DNA of 57,653 nt, taken from positions 60,445-118,097 of the forward strand of contig NZ_MUYM01000048.1 in the NCBI RefSeq assembly GCF_002150765.1, given 5' to 3'. Of this stretch, positions 42,281 through 50,716 are shown in pieces. Made by a program: the position numbers and the translations under genes. Origin of the DNA: Lentzea kentuckyensis. Its GTDB lineage: Bacteria; Actinomycetota; Actinomycetes; Mycobacteriales; Pseudonocardiaceae. Position 1 is the stretch's first letter, and each line of letters opens with the position of its first letter. The notes beneath the pieces were generated by a model, which was not told the DNA's origin, did not search any database, and worked only from the letters and a program-made list of their open reading frames with translations.

Positions 42281-43024
42281 CTAACGGCGCCGGGTGGCCC
42301 GCTTGGTCTGTCTTTCCTTTTCCGCGAGGAGAGCGGAGTTGTTGGCGAGGTGCTTGCGCATCGCCGCGCGGGCACGGTCCGGATCGCGCGCGACGATGGC
42401 CTCGTAGATCTCCGTGTGGTCGGCGGTGGCCTTGCGCAGTGCGGCCGGCGCCTCGTTGGTGATGCGCCGGCTGGCCGTGCCGAGCCAGCGGGCGGAGTAC
42501 ATGATCCGGTCGAGGATGCGGTTGTCGGCCGCCCGGCAGATCTCCATGTGGAACTCGTGGTCGACCTCGAGGTAGGCGTTGGGGTCCGCCTCGAGCGCCG
42601 ACATCCGTTCCAGCCCGTTCTTGAGCCGCTCCAGGCTTTCGGCGGTGACGCCGGCCGCGGCCATCGCGGCCAGCTCGGGTTCGAGCAGCACCCGCATCTG
42701 GTGCAGCTCCTGGAGCAGCTGGCCGACGATCTCGGTCGGCAGCCACTCGACCAGCAACGGGCTCAGGTAGTCCCACTCCGCGGGGGGACGCACGACGACG
42801 CGGCGGCCCTGCGCGACGTCGACGATGTCTAGTGAGGCGAGGATCTTGAGCGTCTCCCGCGCCACCACGCGGGACACCCCGAACTCCTGGGCGATGTCGA
42901 GCTCGGACGGCGCGCGGCCGTCCTCCAGCTCGCCGGTGACGATGCGGCGGGTCAGCAGCGCCGCAACCTGGACAGGGAGAGTCCGGACCTTGACAGCGTC
43001 CCGAGACTCTTGTCCCCTTTGCAT
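42281..43024 (-). CDS. GntR-family regulator, FCD type
   Basis: Repressor of 247 residues. Winged helix: LDIAQEFGVSRVVARETLKILASLDIVDVAQGRRVVV; FCD domain with EVDHEFHMEI and HTEIYEAIVARD. The ATG at 43024 lies 9 bases after a TATAAG -10-like box on the minus strand, so the message may be leaderless. The operator-like CTTATAGGACAAG lies in the 72-base gap to the divergent dehydratase. It probably controls that gene and the importer operon to its left. Confidence 0.92.
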   Translation of the reverse strand: MQRGQESRDAVKVRTLPVQVAALLTRRIVTGELEDGRAPSELDIAQEFGVSRVVARETLKILASLDIVDVAQGRRVVVRPPAEWDYLSPLLVEWLPTEIVGQLLQELHQMRVLLEPELAAMAAAGVTAESLERLKNGLERMSALEADPNAYLEVDHEFHMEICRAADNRILDRIMYSARWLGTASRRITNEAPAALRKATADHTEIYEAIVARDPDRARAAMRKHLANNSALLAEKERQTKRATRRR

Positions 43025-43032
43025 GTCATCAG

Positions 43033-43045
43033 CTTATAGGACAAG
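43033..43045. promoter_or_regulatory. GntR operator CTTATAGGACAAG
   Basis: Near-perfect inverted repeat (CTTAT / ACAAG) resembling TTGTCCTAYAA sites of FadR-type regulators of sugar-acid genes. It overlaps the presumed promoter of the GntR gene and lies 52 bases before the divergent dehydratase. Confidence 0.55.
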
Positions 43046-43096
43046 TTGGACGAAGCGACAGTCCGTTCACAGGCACAACCCGACTGCGGGAGAGCT

Positions 43097-44254
43097 ATGC
43101 GGATCGTGAACGTCACAACGGCGGTGGTGGCCTACCACGGTGAGGCCACGCTGGTCCGGATCGACACCGACGAGGGCCTCAGCGGGTTCGGTGAGGCCAA
43201 TCCCGATGCCGGCGCGGGCGCCGTCGTCGGAATGATCAATTCCCTGACTCCCCTCCTGATCGGCGAGGACCCGCGCAACGTCGAGCGATGTTGGGAGAAG
43301 CTGCGCCGCAACAAGGTCTTCGCGGGTCCGCAGGGCGGGGTGTTCGTGATCGCCCTGTCCGGGATCGAGCTCGCGCTGTGGGACCTCGCGGGCAAGGCCG
43401 CGGGCCAGCCCGTGTACCGCCTGCTCGGCGGGAAGTTCCGCGACCGGATCCGCCTCTACGCCGACTGCGGTGACGGCGACGACCCGGCCGGCTCGGTCGC
43501 GGGGTGCGTCGACCGGGCCCAGCGGGTCGTCGCCGAGGGGTTCACCGCCATCAAGTTCGACATCGACAACCTGCACCACCCGGCCAAGTTCGACGCGTTC
43601 AACCACACGGTCAACGCCGCCGAACTGCGGTCGATGGTCGAGCGCGTGGCAGCCGTCCGGGAAGCGATCGGACCGGACGTCGATCTGGCCATCGACCTGC
43701 ACGCCCGCTACGACGTGCCGAGCGCGTGCCGGATCTCGTGGGAGCTCGAGCCGTTCGGCCTGATGTGGCTCGAGGAACCGCTGCCGGCGGAGAACATCGA
43801 CGCGCTGGTGCGGGTCCGCGCGCAGACCCGCACGCCGATCTGCGCGGGCGAGAACCTCTACCTGCGCTGGGGATTCCGCGAGCTGCTCGAACGCGGCGCC
43901 GTGGACGTGATCGAGCCGGACGTGCCGAAGTGCGGGGGCCTCGCCGAGGCCAAGAAGATCGCCAACCTCGCGGAGCTGCACTACATCCCCTTCGCGCCGC
44001 ACCTGGTGTCGACGCCGCTCGGCACGATGGCCACGTCGCATCAGTGCGCGGCGATCCCCAACTTCTTCGTCCAGGAGTGGCACGCCCTGGAGGAGCGCGG
44101 GGTGTGGGACAGCTACGTCCACGCCCCGGATGGGAGCGGCTCCATCGTCAAGGACGGCTACATCACGCTTCCCGACACTCCCGGCATCGGCGTGGAACTC
44201 GACCTGGACGGCGTCCGGGCGCACGCCGTCGCGGGCTACGGGGTGTTCGAGTAG
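43097..44254 (+). CDS. Galactonate dehydratase-like enolase-superfamily enzyme
   Basis: Mg2+ enzyme of 385 residues. K153 (AIKFD), D200 with H202 (AIDLHARYD), E226 (WLEEPLP), E252 (GENLY) and H302 (APHLVSTPLG) match the D-galactonate/D-mannonate dehydratase subgroup, in which the DxH histidine is catalytic. ATG 43097 has GGGAGAG upstream; an ATG 51 bases earlier lies within the GntR control region and is less likely. Divergent from its probable GntR regulator. Confidence 0.88.
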   Translation: MRIVNVTTAVVAYHGEATLVRIDTDEGLSGFGEANPDAGAGAVVGMINSLTPLLIGEDPRNVERCWEKLRRNKVFAGPQGGVFVIALSGIELALWDLAGKAAGQPVYRLLGGKFRDRIRLYADCGDGDDPAGSVAGCVDRAQRVVAEGFTAIKFDIDNLHHPAKFDAFNHTVNAAELRSMVERVAAVREAIGPDVDLAIDLHARYDVPSACRISWELEPFGLMWLEEPLPAENIDALVRVRAQTRTPICAGENLYLRWGFRELLERGAVDVIEPDVPKCGGLAEAKKIANLAELHYIPFAPHLVSTPLGTMATSHQCAAIPNFFVQEWHALEERGVWDSYVHAPDGSGSIVKDGYITLPDTPGIGVELDLDGVRAHAVAGYGVFE

Positions 44255-44283
44255 CGGAGTCGGTCTGAGCAGTGGGTTTCGCG

Positions 44284-44309
44284 CAACCTGAACACTTTCG
44301 CCGCGCGTT
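44284..44309 (+). promoter_or_regulatory. Possible ECF-type promoter and hairpin leader
   Basis: CAACC (44284-44288) and CGTT (44306-44309) are 17 bases apart, a spacing typical of ECF promoters, which would make the sigma gene autoregulated. The leader also holds the inverted repeat GGGTTTCGC (44274-44282) / GCGAAACCC (44335-44343), the second arm touching the ribosome site. Confidence 0.35.
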
Positions 44310-44353
44310 GGCAAAGACGGGGTGCAAGGGCGAAGCGAAACCCGAGGAGCTTC

Positions 44354-44908
44354 ATGTCGTCAGACGCGGAACTGATCGGCCGATCGCTGCGCGGAGACAC
44401 CGATGCCTTCGTCGAAGTGATCAGTCGTCACGAGGCGGCGATCGGGAACTACCTCGCGCGCAGAGTGGGACGCCAGGCCGCCGAGGACGTGCTCGGCGAC
44501 GTCTGGGTGGCGGCCTACGAGTCCCGGGCGACCTATGACCGTTCGTATCCCGAAGCCAGACCTTGGTTGTACGGGGTCGCGCTGAACAGGTTGCGGCGGC
44601 ATTGGCGGTCCGAGCCGGCCGAGGAGCCGGCGCCGGACCTGACCGGGGTGGCGGACGACTGGGATCCCTGGCCGGCGGTGGACGCCCGCGTGGACACGCA
44701 GGCGTTGCTGCGCAGGGCTCTGGCCCGGCTCAAACCGGAGGAACGGGAAGTCCTGGGCCTGGTCGCCTGGGAGGACCTGACCGTCGCGGAGGCCGGGCGG
44801 GTGCTCGACATCCCCGCCGGCACGGCTCGCCGCCTGTTGCACCAGGCGCGCAAGGCGTTGCGAGAGGCCCCGGAAGTGGCCGCGCTGCTGCAAGTCCCGA
44901 CGACGTGA
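44354..44908 (+). CDS. ECF-type sigma factor
   Basis: Sigma-70 family protein of 184 residues with only regions 2 and 4. Region 2: DAFVEVISRHEAAIGNYLARR, AEDVLGDVWVAAYES, ARPWLYGVALNRLRRH. Region 4: LARLKPEEREVLGLVAWEDLTVAEAGRVLDI then RLLHQARKALR. GAGGAG precedes the ATG. The next gene, 11 bases on, has one membrane helix and is the likely regulator of its activity. Confidence 0.92.
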   Translation: MSSDAELIGRSLRGDTDAFVEVISRHEAAIGNYLARRVGRQAAEDVLGDVWVAAYESRATYDRSYPEARPWLYGVALNRLRRHWRSEPAEEPAPDLTGVADDWDPWPAVDARVDTQALLRRALARLKPEEREVLGLVAWEDLTVAEAGRVLDIPAGTARRLLHQARKALREAPEVAALLQVPTT

Positions 44909-44919
44909 GAAGACGACTC

Positions 44920-46143
44920 ATGGATGAAATGGATCTGATGAAGAAGCTGAGTGATGTGCCGTCCCCGAGTCCTGAGGCGTACGACCGTGCTCGTACGGCG
45001 CTGCAGACGGCGATGGCGGAACCCGTGAACACGGTCGTGCGGCCGAAGCGCTGGTTTTCCTGGCCCAGGGCGAGTGTCGCCGCTGTGGGCGCGGCGGCTG
45101 TCGCGGCGGCCGTGGTGATGGGCACGACGGGCGGCAGCGTCCCGGCCGGCCCCTCCCCCCAGGCGGTGGCGCCGCCGGTGGTCGAGTCACCGCTCGTGAA
45201 ACTGGCCTCCGAGGTCAAGGCCGCCGCCGCGCTGCCGGGCGACTCGTCGCTGGTCATCGGCACGAAGACCGCGCCGGACGGTTCGCCGTACGTGTACTAC
45301 ACCGTCTACTCCGACACGGGCCAGATCTTCAAGGGAGACTCGGCGCAGACCCTGGCGGCGTCGGTGGCGAAGAACGACGACCAGGCCCGGCCGTTCGACG
45401 CGAAGGTGATGGCGGCGGCCCGCCAGGCCGCGAACGGCGACGTGGAGAAGGCCAGGATCGCGATGATCACCGCGGCCGGCAACGCTCTGGGACTCGGCAT
45501 GAGCCCCGCCGACGCGGACAAGGCGTGGGCGGACGCCAGGGCGGAGGTCGCGGAGACGTTCCGCAGGGCCGGCAAACCGGTTCCCGAGCCCAAGCCGCGG
45601 CCGACGGGCACGGAACTGGAGAACCTCATCAACAACCATCTGTGGAGCAACACCACGTACGCGCTGTTCGTCGGTGCCGCCAACGTCGAGGTCCGCGCGG
45701 GTGTGTTGAAGCTGCTCGCGACCATCAAGGAGGTGACCGTCGGCGAGGCCGAGGTCGACGGCCAGCGCGCGCTGACCATCAGCACCACCCCCGAGATCCT
45801 GGGCGGCGACGCTTCGGACGTGCTCTCCATCAACGCCGACAACGGCCTGCCCATCCGCGACGAGATCTTCCCGGCCAAGAACTCGCCGCACCCGTCCCAG
45901 CAGCAGTTCATGCACAACCTGGGCAACCGAGCCGGAAGCCTCTGGCTTGGCGCCACTCCATCCGGCACGCTCGACCAGGCGGCGGCACGCCGGACGCAGG
46001 TTGTCACGATCCTCGGGTACGCGCGTGCCGTCGCCGCTGCCCTTGCCGACGTCACTCCAACCGTCCGCTCAGCGGTCGTTCCTCCTCGTCGGTGCCGGAC
46101 CGGCCGGTCTGTGCGGGTATCTCGCCGGAACTTCGCACGGTGA
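44920..46143 (+). CDS. CU044_5270-like membrane protein, sigma-factor partner
   Basis: Protein of 407 residues. A cytosolic N-terminus (MDEMDLMKKLSDVPSPSPEA) precedes one membrane helix (ASVAAVGAAAVAAAVVM) and a large extracytoplasmic domain. Proteins of this kind, which I know as the CU044_5270 family, commonly follow ECF sigma genes and may act as anti-sigma factors or surface sensors (inference). The last 45 or so residues (from LGYARAVAAALAD, very Arg-rich at the end) look unlike the rest and overlap a convergent small gene, so a frameshift near the end is possible. Confidence 0.7.
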   Translation: MDEMDLMKKLSDVPSPSPEAYDRARTALQTAMAEPVNTVVRPKRWFSWPRASVAAVGAAAVAAAVVMGTTGGSVPAGPSPQAVAPPVVESPLVKLASEVKAAAALPGDSSLVIGTKTAPDGSPYVYYTVYSDTGQIFKGDSAQTLAASVAKNDDQARPFDAKVMAAARQAANGDVEKARIAMITAAGNALGLGMSPADADKAWADARAEVAETFRRAGKPVPEPKPRPTGTELENLINNHLWSNTTYALFVGAANVEVRAGVLKLLATIKEVTVGEAEVDGQRALTISTTPEILGGDASDVLSINADNGLPIRDEIFPAKNSPHPSQQQFMHNLGNRAGSLWLGATPSGTLDQAAARRTQVVTILGYARAVAAALADVTPTVRSAVVPPRRCRTGRSVRVSRRNFAR

Positions 46144-46189
46144 CGTCGAATTCCTCGGCGAGCGCATCGAAGATCGGTGTCCTCGTCAT
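46052..46189 (-). CDS. Hypothetical 45-residue acidic protein
   Basis: Starts MTRTPIFDALAEEFDVTV and ends DEEERPLSGRLE, with GAGGGTGG upstream of the ATG. The sequence looks protein-like (balanced, soluble, acidic) and not like a frame shadow. It overlaps the last 92 bases of the convergent sigma-partner gene. No family recognised. Confidence 0.4.
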   Translation of the reverse strand: MTRTPIFDALAEEFDVTVRSSGEIPAQTGRSGTDEEERPLSGRLE

Positions 46190-46310
46190 GTCAGCCACCC
46201 TCTGGCATGCCGTCGTCACGAGGTAAGGGGCCGTTCCTGCCGTCAGGATCCGGTGTTCCTTGGCACGTTCGTGCCCTGTGCGGGAACATTCGTGGCGAGG
46301 GGTGGTGGCC

Positions 46311-47243
46311 ATGGCGCTGACCGCACGGCAAAAGGAGACTCTGCACGAGCTGACGACGCGCGGAGTGCTGTCGGCCGAGCAGGAAGGCGCCGTGATCGCG
46401 GCGCTCGAGGACACCGGAGCTCCTCCCCGCGTCCCCGACCGCATCGCCGAAGTCGCCGCCTACCTCGGCGGCGGGTTGGTGCTCGGAGGTGCCGCGCTGG
46501 TGCTGGGGGTGTCCTGGGAGGCCCTGAGCAGGGTGGCGAAGGTCGGCGTGCTCGGTGGGGCCACCGTCGCGCTTCTCGTCGCCGCCTTCGTTGTGGCGGG
46601 CGGATTTTTCGCCGTGCGGACCGTCTCGCACCGCCGCCGGCGGGTGGTGAGCACGCTCTTCTCGCTCGCCGCCGTCACCTCCGCGTTCACCGCGGGCACC
46701 GCCACCGGCTCGCATGAGTTCGTGGTGGGTGCGACGGCAGGCCTGCTCGTGGCGGTCGCCGCGTACGTCCTGGTCACCACGGCACTGGGCTACCTGACCC
46801 TGGCGGCAGCGGCGATCGTCGCGGTGATCGCCTGGATCGGCGAGCTCATGCCGGACAGCGCGCTGCCCGGCGGCGCCGCGTTGTTCGCACTCGGCGTCGC
46901 CGGCATGGTCCTGTCCCTTGTGGACGTTCTGAAGCCCGCACAGCTCGCGCTCGCCGTCGGTGCCGCGACTGCCCTTTTCGGTGCGCAGCAACCGTTGGCC
47001 GGGAACGAACCTGTCGCCTACGCGCTCACCGCCTGCCTCGCGCTCGCCTGCTTCGCCACCTACTTCGCCGTGCGCTCGACGGTTCTGCTCGTGGCGGGCG
47101 TGGTGGCCACGACGATCGTCGTGCCGGAAATGGTGTGGGACCTCACCGACGGCGCCGTGGGCGGGGGCCTGTTGCTGCTCGTGGCGGGTGCGGTGCTGCT
47201 CGCCACCAGCCTCGGCAGCACGTGGATTCGGCGCACGCGCTGA
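46311..47243 (+). CDS. Multi-pass membrane protein, DUF2157-like
   Basis: Protein of 310 residues. The cytosolic N-terminus (LTARQKETLHELTTRGVLSAEQEGAVIAALED) is followed by about nine to ten hydrophobic segments, with RRRR after the third. The layout resembles DUF2157/DUF2339-type proteins of unknown function. ATG 46311 has GAGGGG upstream; the perfect repeat GGCACG-TT-CGTGCC (46262-46275) lies 35 bases before it and may be regulatory. Confidence 0.75.
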   Translation: MALTARQKETLHELTTRGVLSAEQEGAVIAALEDTGAPPRVPDRIAEVAAYLGGGLVLGGAALVLGVSWEALSRVAKVGVLGGATVALLVAAFVVAGGFFAVRTVSHRRRRVVSTLFSLAAVTSAFTAGTATGSHEFVVGATAGLLVAVAAYVLVTTALGYLTLAAAAIVAVIAWIGELMPDSALPGGAALFALGVAGMVLSLVDVLKPAQLALAVGAATALFGAQQPLAGNEPVAYALTACLALACFATYFAVRSTVLLVAGVVATTIVVPEMVWDLTDGAVGGGLLLLVAGAVLLATSLGSTWIRRTR

Positions 47244-47290
47244 GATTTGGCCACTTGGGCAACCATGCCGCGCGGCAAGAGACTGCTGGC

Positions 47291-48028
47291 ATGAGCAACT
47301 GTCGAAGATCAGTGGTGTCCGCCCTCCTCGCGACGGCGGGTTTGGTGCTCTGGCCGATCGGTACCGCCTCCGCGCAGCCACCGCAAACATGCAACGGGCT
47401 GGCCGCGACGCAGGTCGGGACGAACGGCGACGACGTGCTGTTCGGCACGAACGGACCGGATGTGTTCGTCGCCCTCGGCGGCGACGACGTCGTGTTCGGT
47501 CTCAACGGAAACGACACGGCCTGCCTCGGCGCAGGCGCCGACGAGTTCTTCGGTGGCAACGGAAACGACTGGGCCGCCGGGGAAGCGGGTGCCGACACCC
47601 TCAACGGCGAAGCGGGCAACGACACGTTGCTCGGCGGCGAGGGGCCGGACCGTCTCGACGGCGCGGCCGGCAACGACACCCTCAGCGGTGGCGCGGCCGC
47701 CGACACGATCGAGGCCGGCGCCGGCGACGACACCGTGAACGCGGGCGCGGGTGCCGACTCCGTCAGCGGTGGTGAAGGCGCCGACACGCTCAACGGCCAG
47801 AACGGCGCCGATCGGATCAGCGGCGGCAACGGCAACGACCGTCTCAACGGCGGCGCGGGGGTCGACGACCTCGACGGCGGCGCCGGCAACGACATCGTCA
47901 ACGGTGACGCGGGCAACGACACGCTCACCGACCCGTCCGGTCTGGACGTCGGAGACGGCGGTGCCGGTCCGGCCGACCGCTGCGACTCACGGTTCGAGTC
48001 GCTGTCCAACTGCGAGATCATCTTCTGA
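47291..48028 (+). CDS. Secreted RTX-type calcium-binding repeat protein
   Basis: Exported protein of 245 residues. Signal peptide (SVVSALLATAGLVLWPIG to ASAQ), then about 17 nonapeptide-like RTX repeats (GGxGNDxLxG type) that form a calcium-filled parallel beta-roll. One cysteine precedes the repeats and C-terminal cysteines follow in ADRCDSRFESLSNC. There is no catalytic domain. It may be a wall or matrix protein that folds only on meeting external calcium. The repeats make the DNA itself repetitive. The ribosome site is weak. Confidence 0.85.
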   Translation: MSNCRRSVVSALLATAGLVLWPIGTASAQPPQTCNGLAATQVGTNGDDVLFGTNGPDVFVALGGDDVVFGLNGNDTACLGAGADEFFGGNGNDWAAGEAGADTLNGEAGNDTLLGGEGPDRLDGAAGNDTLSGGAAADTIEAGAGDDTVNAGAGADSVSGGEGADTLNGQNGADRISGGNGNDRLNGGAGVDDLDGGAGNDIVNGDAGNDTLTDPSGLDVGDGGAGPADRCDSRFESLSNCEIIF

Positions 48029-48057
48029 CCGGTTCTTCTCCGGCCGAACGGTGACGG

Positions 48058-48357
48058 TCACTCGCCCACCGCGAGCCACTCCAGCTCGGCGGCGAGCACG
48101 CCGAGCTGGAACCGCGACTGCACGCCGAGCAACGACTGCAGGCGCGCGATGCGCCGGTTCAGGGTGCGCAGGCTGACATCCAGTTCGCGAGCGATCGCCC
48201 GGTCGGTCGCGCCGGTGCGCATGAGCCGCAGCAGGCGCCGGGTCGCCACCGTGGGCTCCTTGCCCACGGGCACGGTTCTCGGGCGCGGCACCGTGATCGC
48301 ACTCAGCCGCCCAGCGGGGTGTGCGACCACCCCCGGTGTTACGCGGGTCACAGCCAT
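48058..48357 (-). CDS. Small LuxR-type HTH regulator
   Basis: Protein of 99 residues consisting of a short N-terminus and a LuxR-like helix-turn-helix (RLMRTGATDRAIARELDVSLRTLNRRIARLQSLLGVQSRFQLG). There is no receiver or ligand domain. ATG 48357 is chosen because TACCGT lies six bases upstream and TTGACA further up; the TTG of the -35 box itself is the start of a longer but false frame. Convergent with the RTX gene. Confidence 0.8.
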   Translation of the reverse strand: MAVTRVTPGVVAHPAGRLSAITVPRPRTVPVGKEPTVATRRLLRLMRTGATDRAIARELDVSLRTLNRRIARLQSLLGVQSRFQLGVLAAELEWLAVGE

Positions 48358-48363
48358 ACGACG

Positions 48364-48393
48364 ACGGTAGGCGTGACTATTGGCGGCTGTCAA
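48364..48393 (-). promoter_or_regulatory. Promoter of the LuxR-type gene
   Basis: On the minus strand TTGACA (48388-48393), an 18-base spacer and TACCGT (48364-48369), followed six bases later by ATG: a leaderless arrangement. Confidence 0.6.
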
Positions 48394-48450
48394 TCAAAAG
48401 TCCGCAGTGTTGTTGTCAAAACACACGCGTCTTAGGGCTGAACGCCGCCA

Positions 48451-49659
48451 TTACTCAGCGCCCACCAGCACCTCACCACCGGCGGCGACCTCGCCCAGCC
48501 GTGCGTCCAGCACCTCCTGCGACAGCACGTGCCGCACCACCATCGCCGCCGCGCCCAGCGCCCCGGCGGTCTCACCGGCACCCGACGCGACGATCCGCAG
48601 GTTCTCCGTGGCCAGCGGCAGCGAGCGCCGGTAGATCGACTCGCGCACACCCGCCAGCAGCATCTCGCCCGCCTCCGCCAGCAGCCCGCCGATGACCACG
48701 AGCGACGGGTTGAACATGCTCACGCACCCGGCGAGCACCTCACCGATCTCCCTACCGGCCTGCCGCACGACCCGGCCGGCCTCGAGGTTGCCGGCCCGGA
48801 CGAGGTTCACCACGTCCGCCGTCGACGCGGCGGGATGTCCCAGCTCCCGCAGCTTCGCCGCCAGCGCGGGACCGGCCGCGACCGCCTCCAGGCAGTCGGT
48901 GTTGCCGCACCGGCACAGCGCCCCGCCACCCTCGGGCACCCTGATGTGCCCCAGGTCCCCCGCCGCGCCCGCCGCGCCGCGGTGCAGCACGCCGTTGCTG
49001 ATCAGCCCGGCGCCGATGCCGGTCGCCGCCTTCACCACGATCATGTGCCGCACGTCCGGGTGCGAGGCGGTGTGCTCGCCCAATGCCTCCAGGTTGACCT
49101 CGTTGTCGACCAGCACCGGCACGTCGAACTCCGCCGCGATCGCCGCGGGCACGTCGAACCCGTCCCAGCCCGGCATGATCGGCGGGTTGTTCGGCCGGCC
49201 GGTGGAGTGCTCGACCGGGCCCGGCAGGCCGATGCCCACACCGGCGATCTCGGCGGCGGCCACGCCGGAGAGCAACGAACGCCAGGTCGTGACCAGCAGC
49301 GGCAGGATCACCGCCGGCCCGTCCGCCACGTCGAGGTCGACCTGTTCGACGGCGAGCAACCGGCAGCCCAGGTCGGACACGGCGACGGTGGCGTGGGTGG
49401 CGCCCACCTCGGCCGCCAGCACGTGCTGGGCGCCGGGGTTGAACCCGAACCGGCCGGCCGGGCGGCCGCCGGTGGACTCCCCCGTGCCGCTGCCCGTCAC
49501 CAGCCCGGCGGCCACGAGCAGGTCCAGTCTCGCCCGCACGGTGGACCGGGCGAGACCGGTCGCGGCCACGATCTCCGCTCGGGTGCGGGGGCTGCCGTCC
49601 ATGAGCATGTGCAGCACTGCGGCCGGCGATCCAGCCTCGACACCCAAGGTGCTCTCCAT
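48451..49659 (-). CDS. ROK-family transcriptional regulator
   Basis: Repressor of 402 residues. The N-terminal MarR-like HTH (AEIVAATGLARSTVRARLDLLVAAGLV) precedes a ROK kinase-fold domain with GIGLPGPVEHSTG, LVDNEVNLEALGE and the zinc site CRCGNTDCLEA. Sugar-responsive regulators share this layout. It is the last gene of the leftward block and likely controls the isomerase-oxidoreductase-importer genes. ATG 49659 has no clear ribosome site. Confidence 0.92.
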   Translation of the reverse strand: MESTLGVEAGSPAAVLHMLMDGSPRTRAEIVAATGLARSTVRARLDLLVAAGLVTGSGTGESTGGRPAGRFGFNPGAQHVLAAEVGATHATVAVSDLGCRLLAVEQVDLDVADGPAVILPLLVTTWRSLLSGVAAAEIAGVGIGLPGPVEHSTGRPNNPPIMPGWDGFDVPAAIAAEFDVPVLVDNEVNLEALGEHTASHPDVRHMIVVKAATGIGAGLISNGVLHRGAAGAAGDLGHIRVPEGGGALCRCGNTDCLEAVAAGPALAAKLRELGHPAASTADVVNLVRAGNLEAGRVVRQAGREIGEVLAGCVSMFNPSLVVIGGLLAEAGEMLLAGVRESIYRRSLPLATENLRIVASGAGETAGALGAAAMVVRHVLSQEVLDARLGEVAAGGEVLVGAE

Positions 49660-49695
49660 CGAACGATTGTCCCATCGGCACGAAAAGACGGCGTG

Positions 49696-50703
49696 TCACC
49701 CGCCAGAGCTGAACGCGGCGTCGAACGAGGCCGACGGCGGGTCGAAGGCGTTGCGGCGGATGAACTCCAGCGCCTCGGGCGCGCCGACGAGCCGGTCCAT
49801 CCCGGCGTCCTCCCACTCGACGCTGATCGGCCCGGCGTAGCCGATGGTGTTGAGCATCCGGAACGACTGCTCCCACGGCACGTCACCGCGTCCGGTGGAG
49901 ACGAAGTCCCAGCCGCGCCGCGGGTCCGCCCACGGCAGGTGCGAGCCGAGCCGCCCGTTGCGGCCGTTGCCGACCTGACGCCGGGCGTCCTTGCAGTCGA
50001 CGTGGTAGATCCGGTCGCGGAAGTCCCACATGAACCCGACCGGGTCGAGGTCCTGCCAGACGAAGTGCGACGGGTCCCAGTTGAGGCCGAACGCCGGCCG
50101 GTGCCCGATCGCCTCCAGCGCGCGCACGGTCGTCCAGTAGTCGTAGGCGATCTCGGACGGGTGAACCTCGTGCGCGAACCGGACGCCGACCTCGTCGAAC
50201 ACGTCCAGGATCGGGTTCCAGCGGTCGGCGAAGTCCTGGTAGCCCGCGTCGATCATCGACTGAGGTGCCGGCGGGAACATCGCGACGGTCTTCCAGATCG
50301 ACGAGCCGGTGAACCCCACGACGGTGCCGACGCCGAGCCTGGCCGCGGCCCGCGCGGTCGCCTTCATCTCCTCCGCCGCCCTCCGCCGCACGCCCTCGGG
50401 GTCCCCGTCACCCCAGTTGCGGGCCGAGAGAATCCCCTGGTGCCGCTCGTCGATCGGGTCGTCGCAGACGGCCTGACCGGTGAGGTGGTTGGAGATCGCC
50501 CACACCTTCAGGTCGTGCTTGGCGAGGATCGCGAGCCGGTCCGCGACGTAGTCGTCGTCCTCCGCGGCCCGCCACGGGTCGAGGTGGTCGCCCCAGCAGG
50601 CGATCTCCAGGCCGTCGTAGCCCCAGCCGGAGGCCAGCCGGGCGACCTCCTCGAACGGCAGGTCGGCCCACTGGCCGGTGAACAACGTGATCGGGCGTGC
50701 CAT
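49696..50703 (-). CDS. Sugar phosphate isomerase/epimerase (TIM barrel)
   Basis: Protein of 335 residues of the xylose-isomerase-like AP-endonuclease-2 superfamily. Metal-ligand type residues are in FAHEVHPSE, GLNWDPSHFVWQ, YHVDCKDA and SVEWED. Members include inosose and 3-keto-sugar isomerases or epimerases. GGAGGAGA precedes the ATG. It follows the oxidoreductase gene by 13 bases, so the two probably act in sequence on one sugar or cyclitol. Confidence 0.88.
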   Translation of the reverse strand: MARPITLFTGQWADLPFEEVARLASGWGYDGLEIACWGDHLDPWRAAEDDDYVADRLAILAKHDLKVWAISNHLTGQAVCDDPIDERHQGILSARNWGDGDPEGVRRRAAEEMKATARAAARLGVGTVVGFTGSSIWKTVAMFPPAPQSMIDAGYQDFADRWNPILDVFDEVGVRFAHEVHPSEIAYDYWTTVRALEAIGHRPAFGLNWDPSHFVWQDLDPVGFMWDFRDRIYHVDCKDARRQVGNGRNGRLGSHLPWADPRRGWDFVSTGRGDVPWEQSFRMLNTIGYAGPISVEWEDAGMDRLVGAPEALEFIRRNAFDPPSASFDAAFSSGG

Positions 50704-50716
50704 CTCGGTCTCCTCC

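Noticed and set aside
47560..47930. Tandem DNA repeat array
   Set aside because: The periodicity is explained by the RTX nonapeptide codons of the secreted protein, not by a non-coding repeat.
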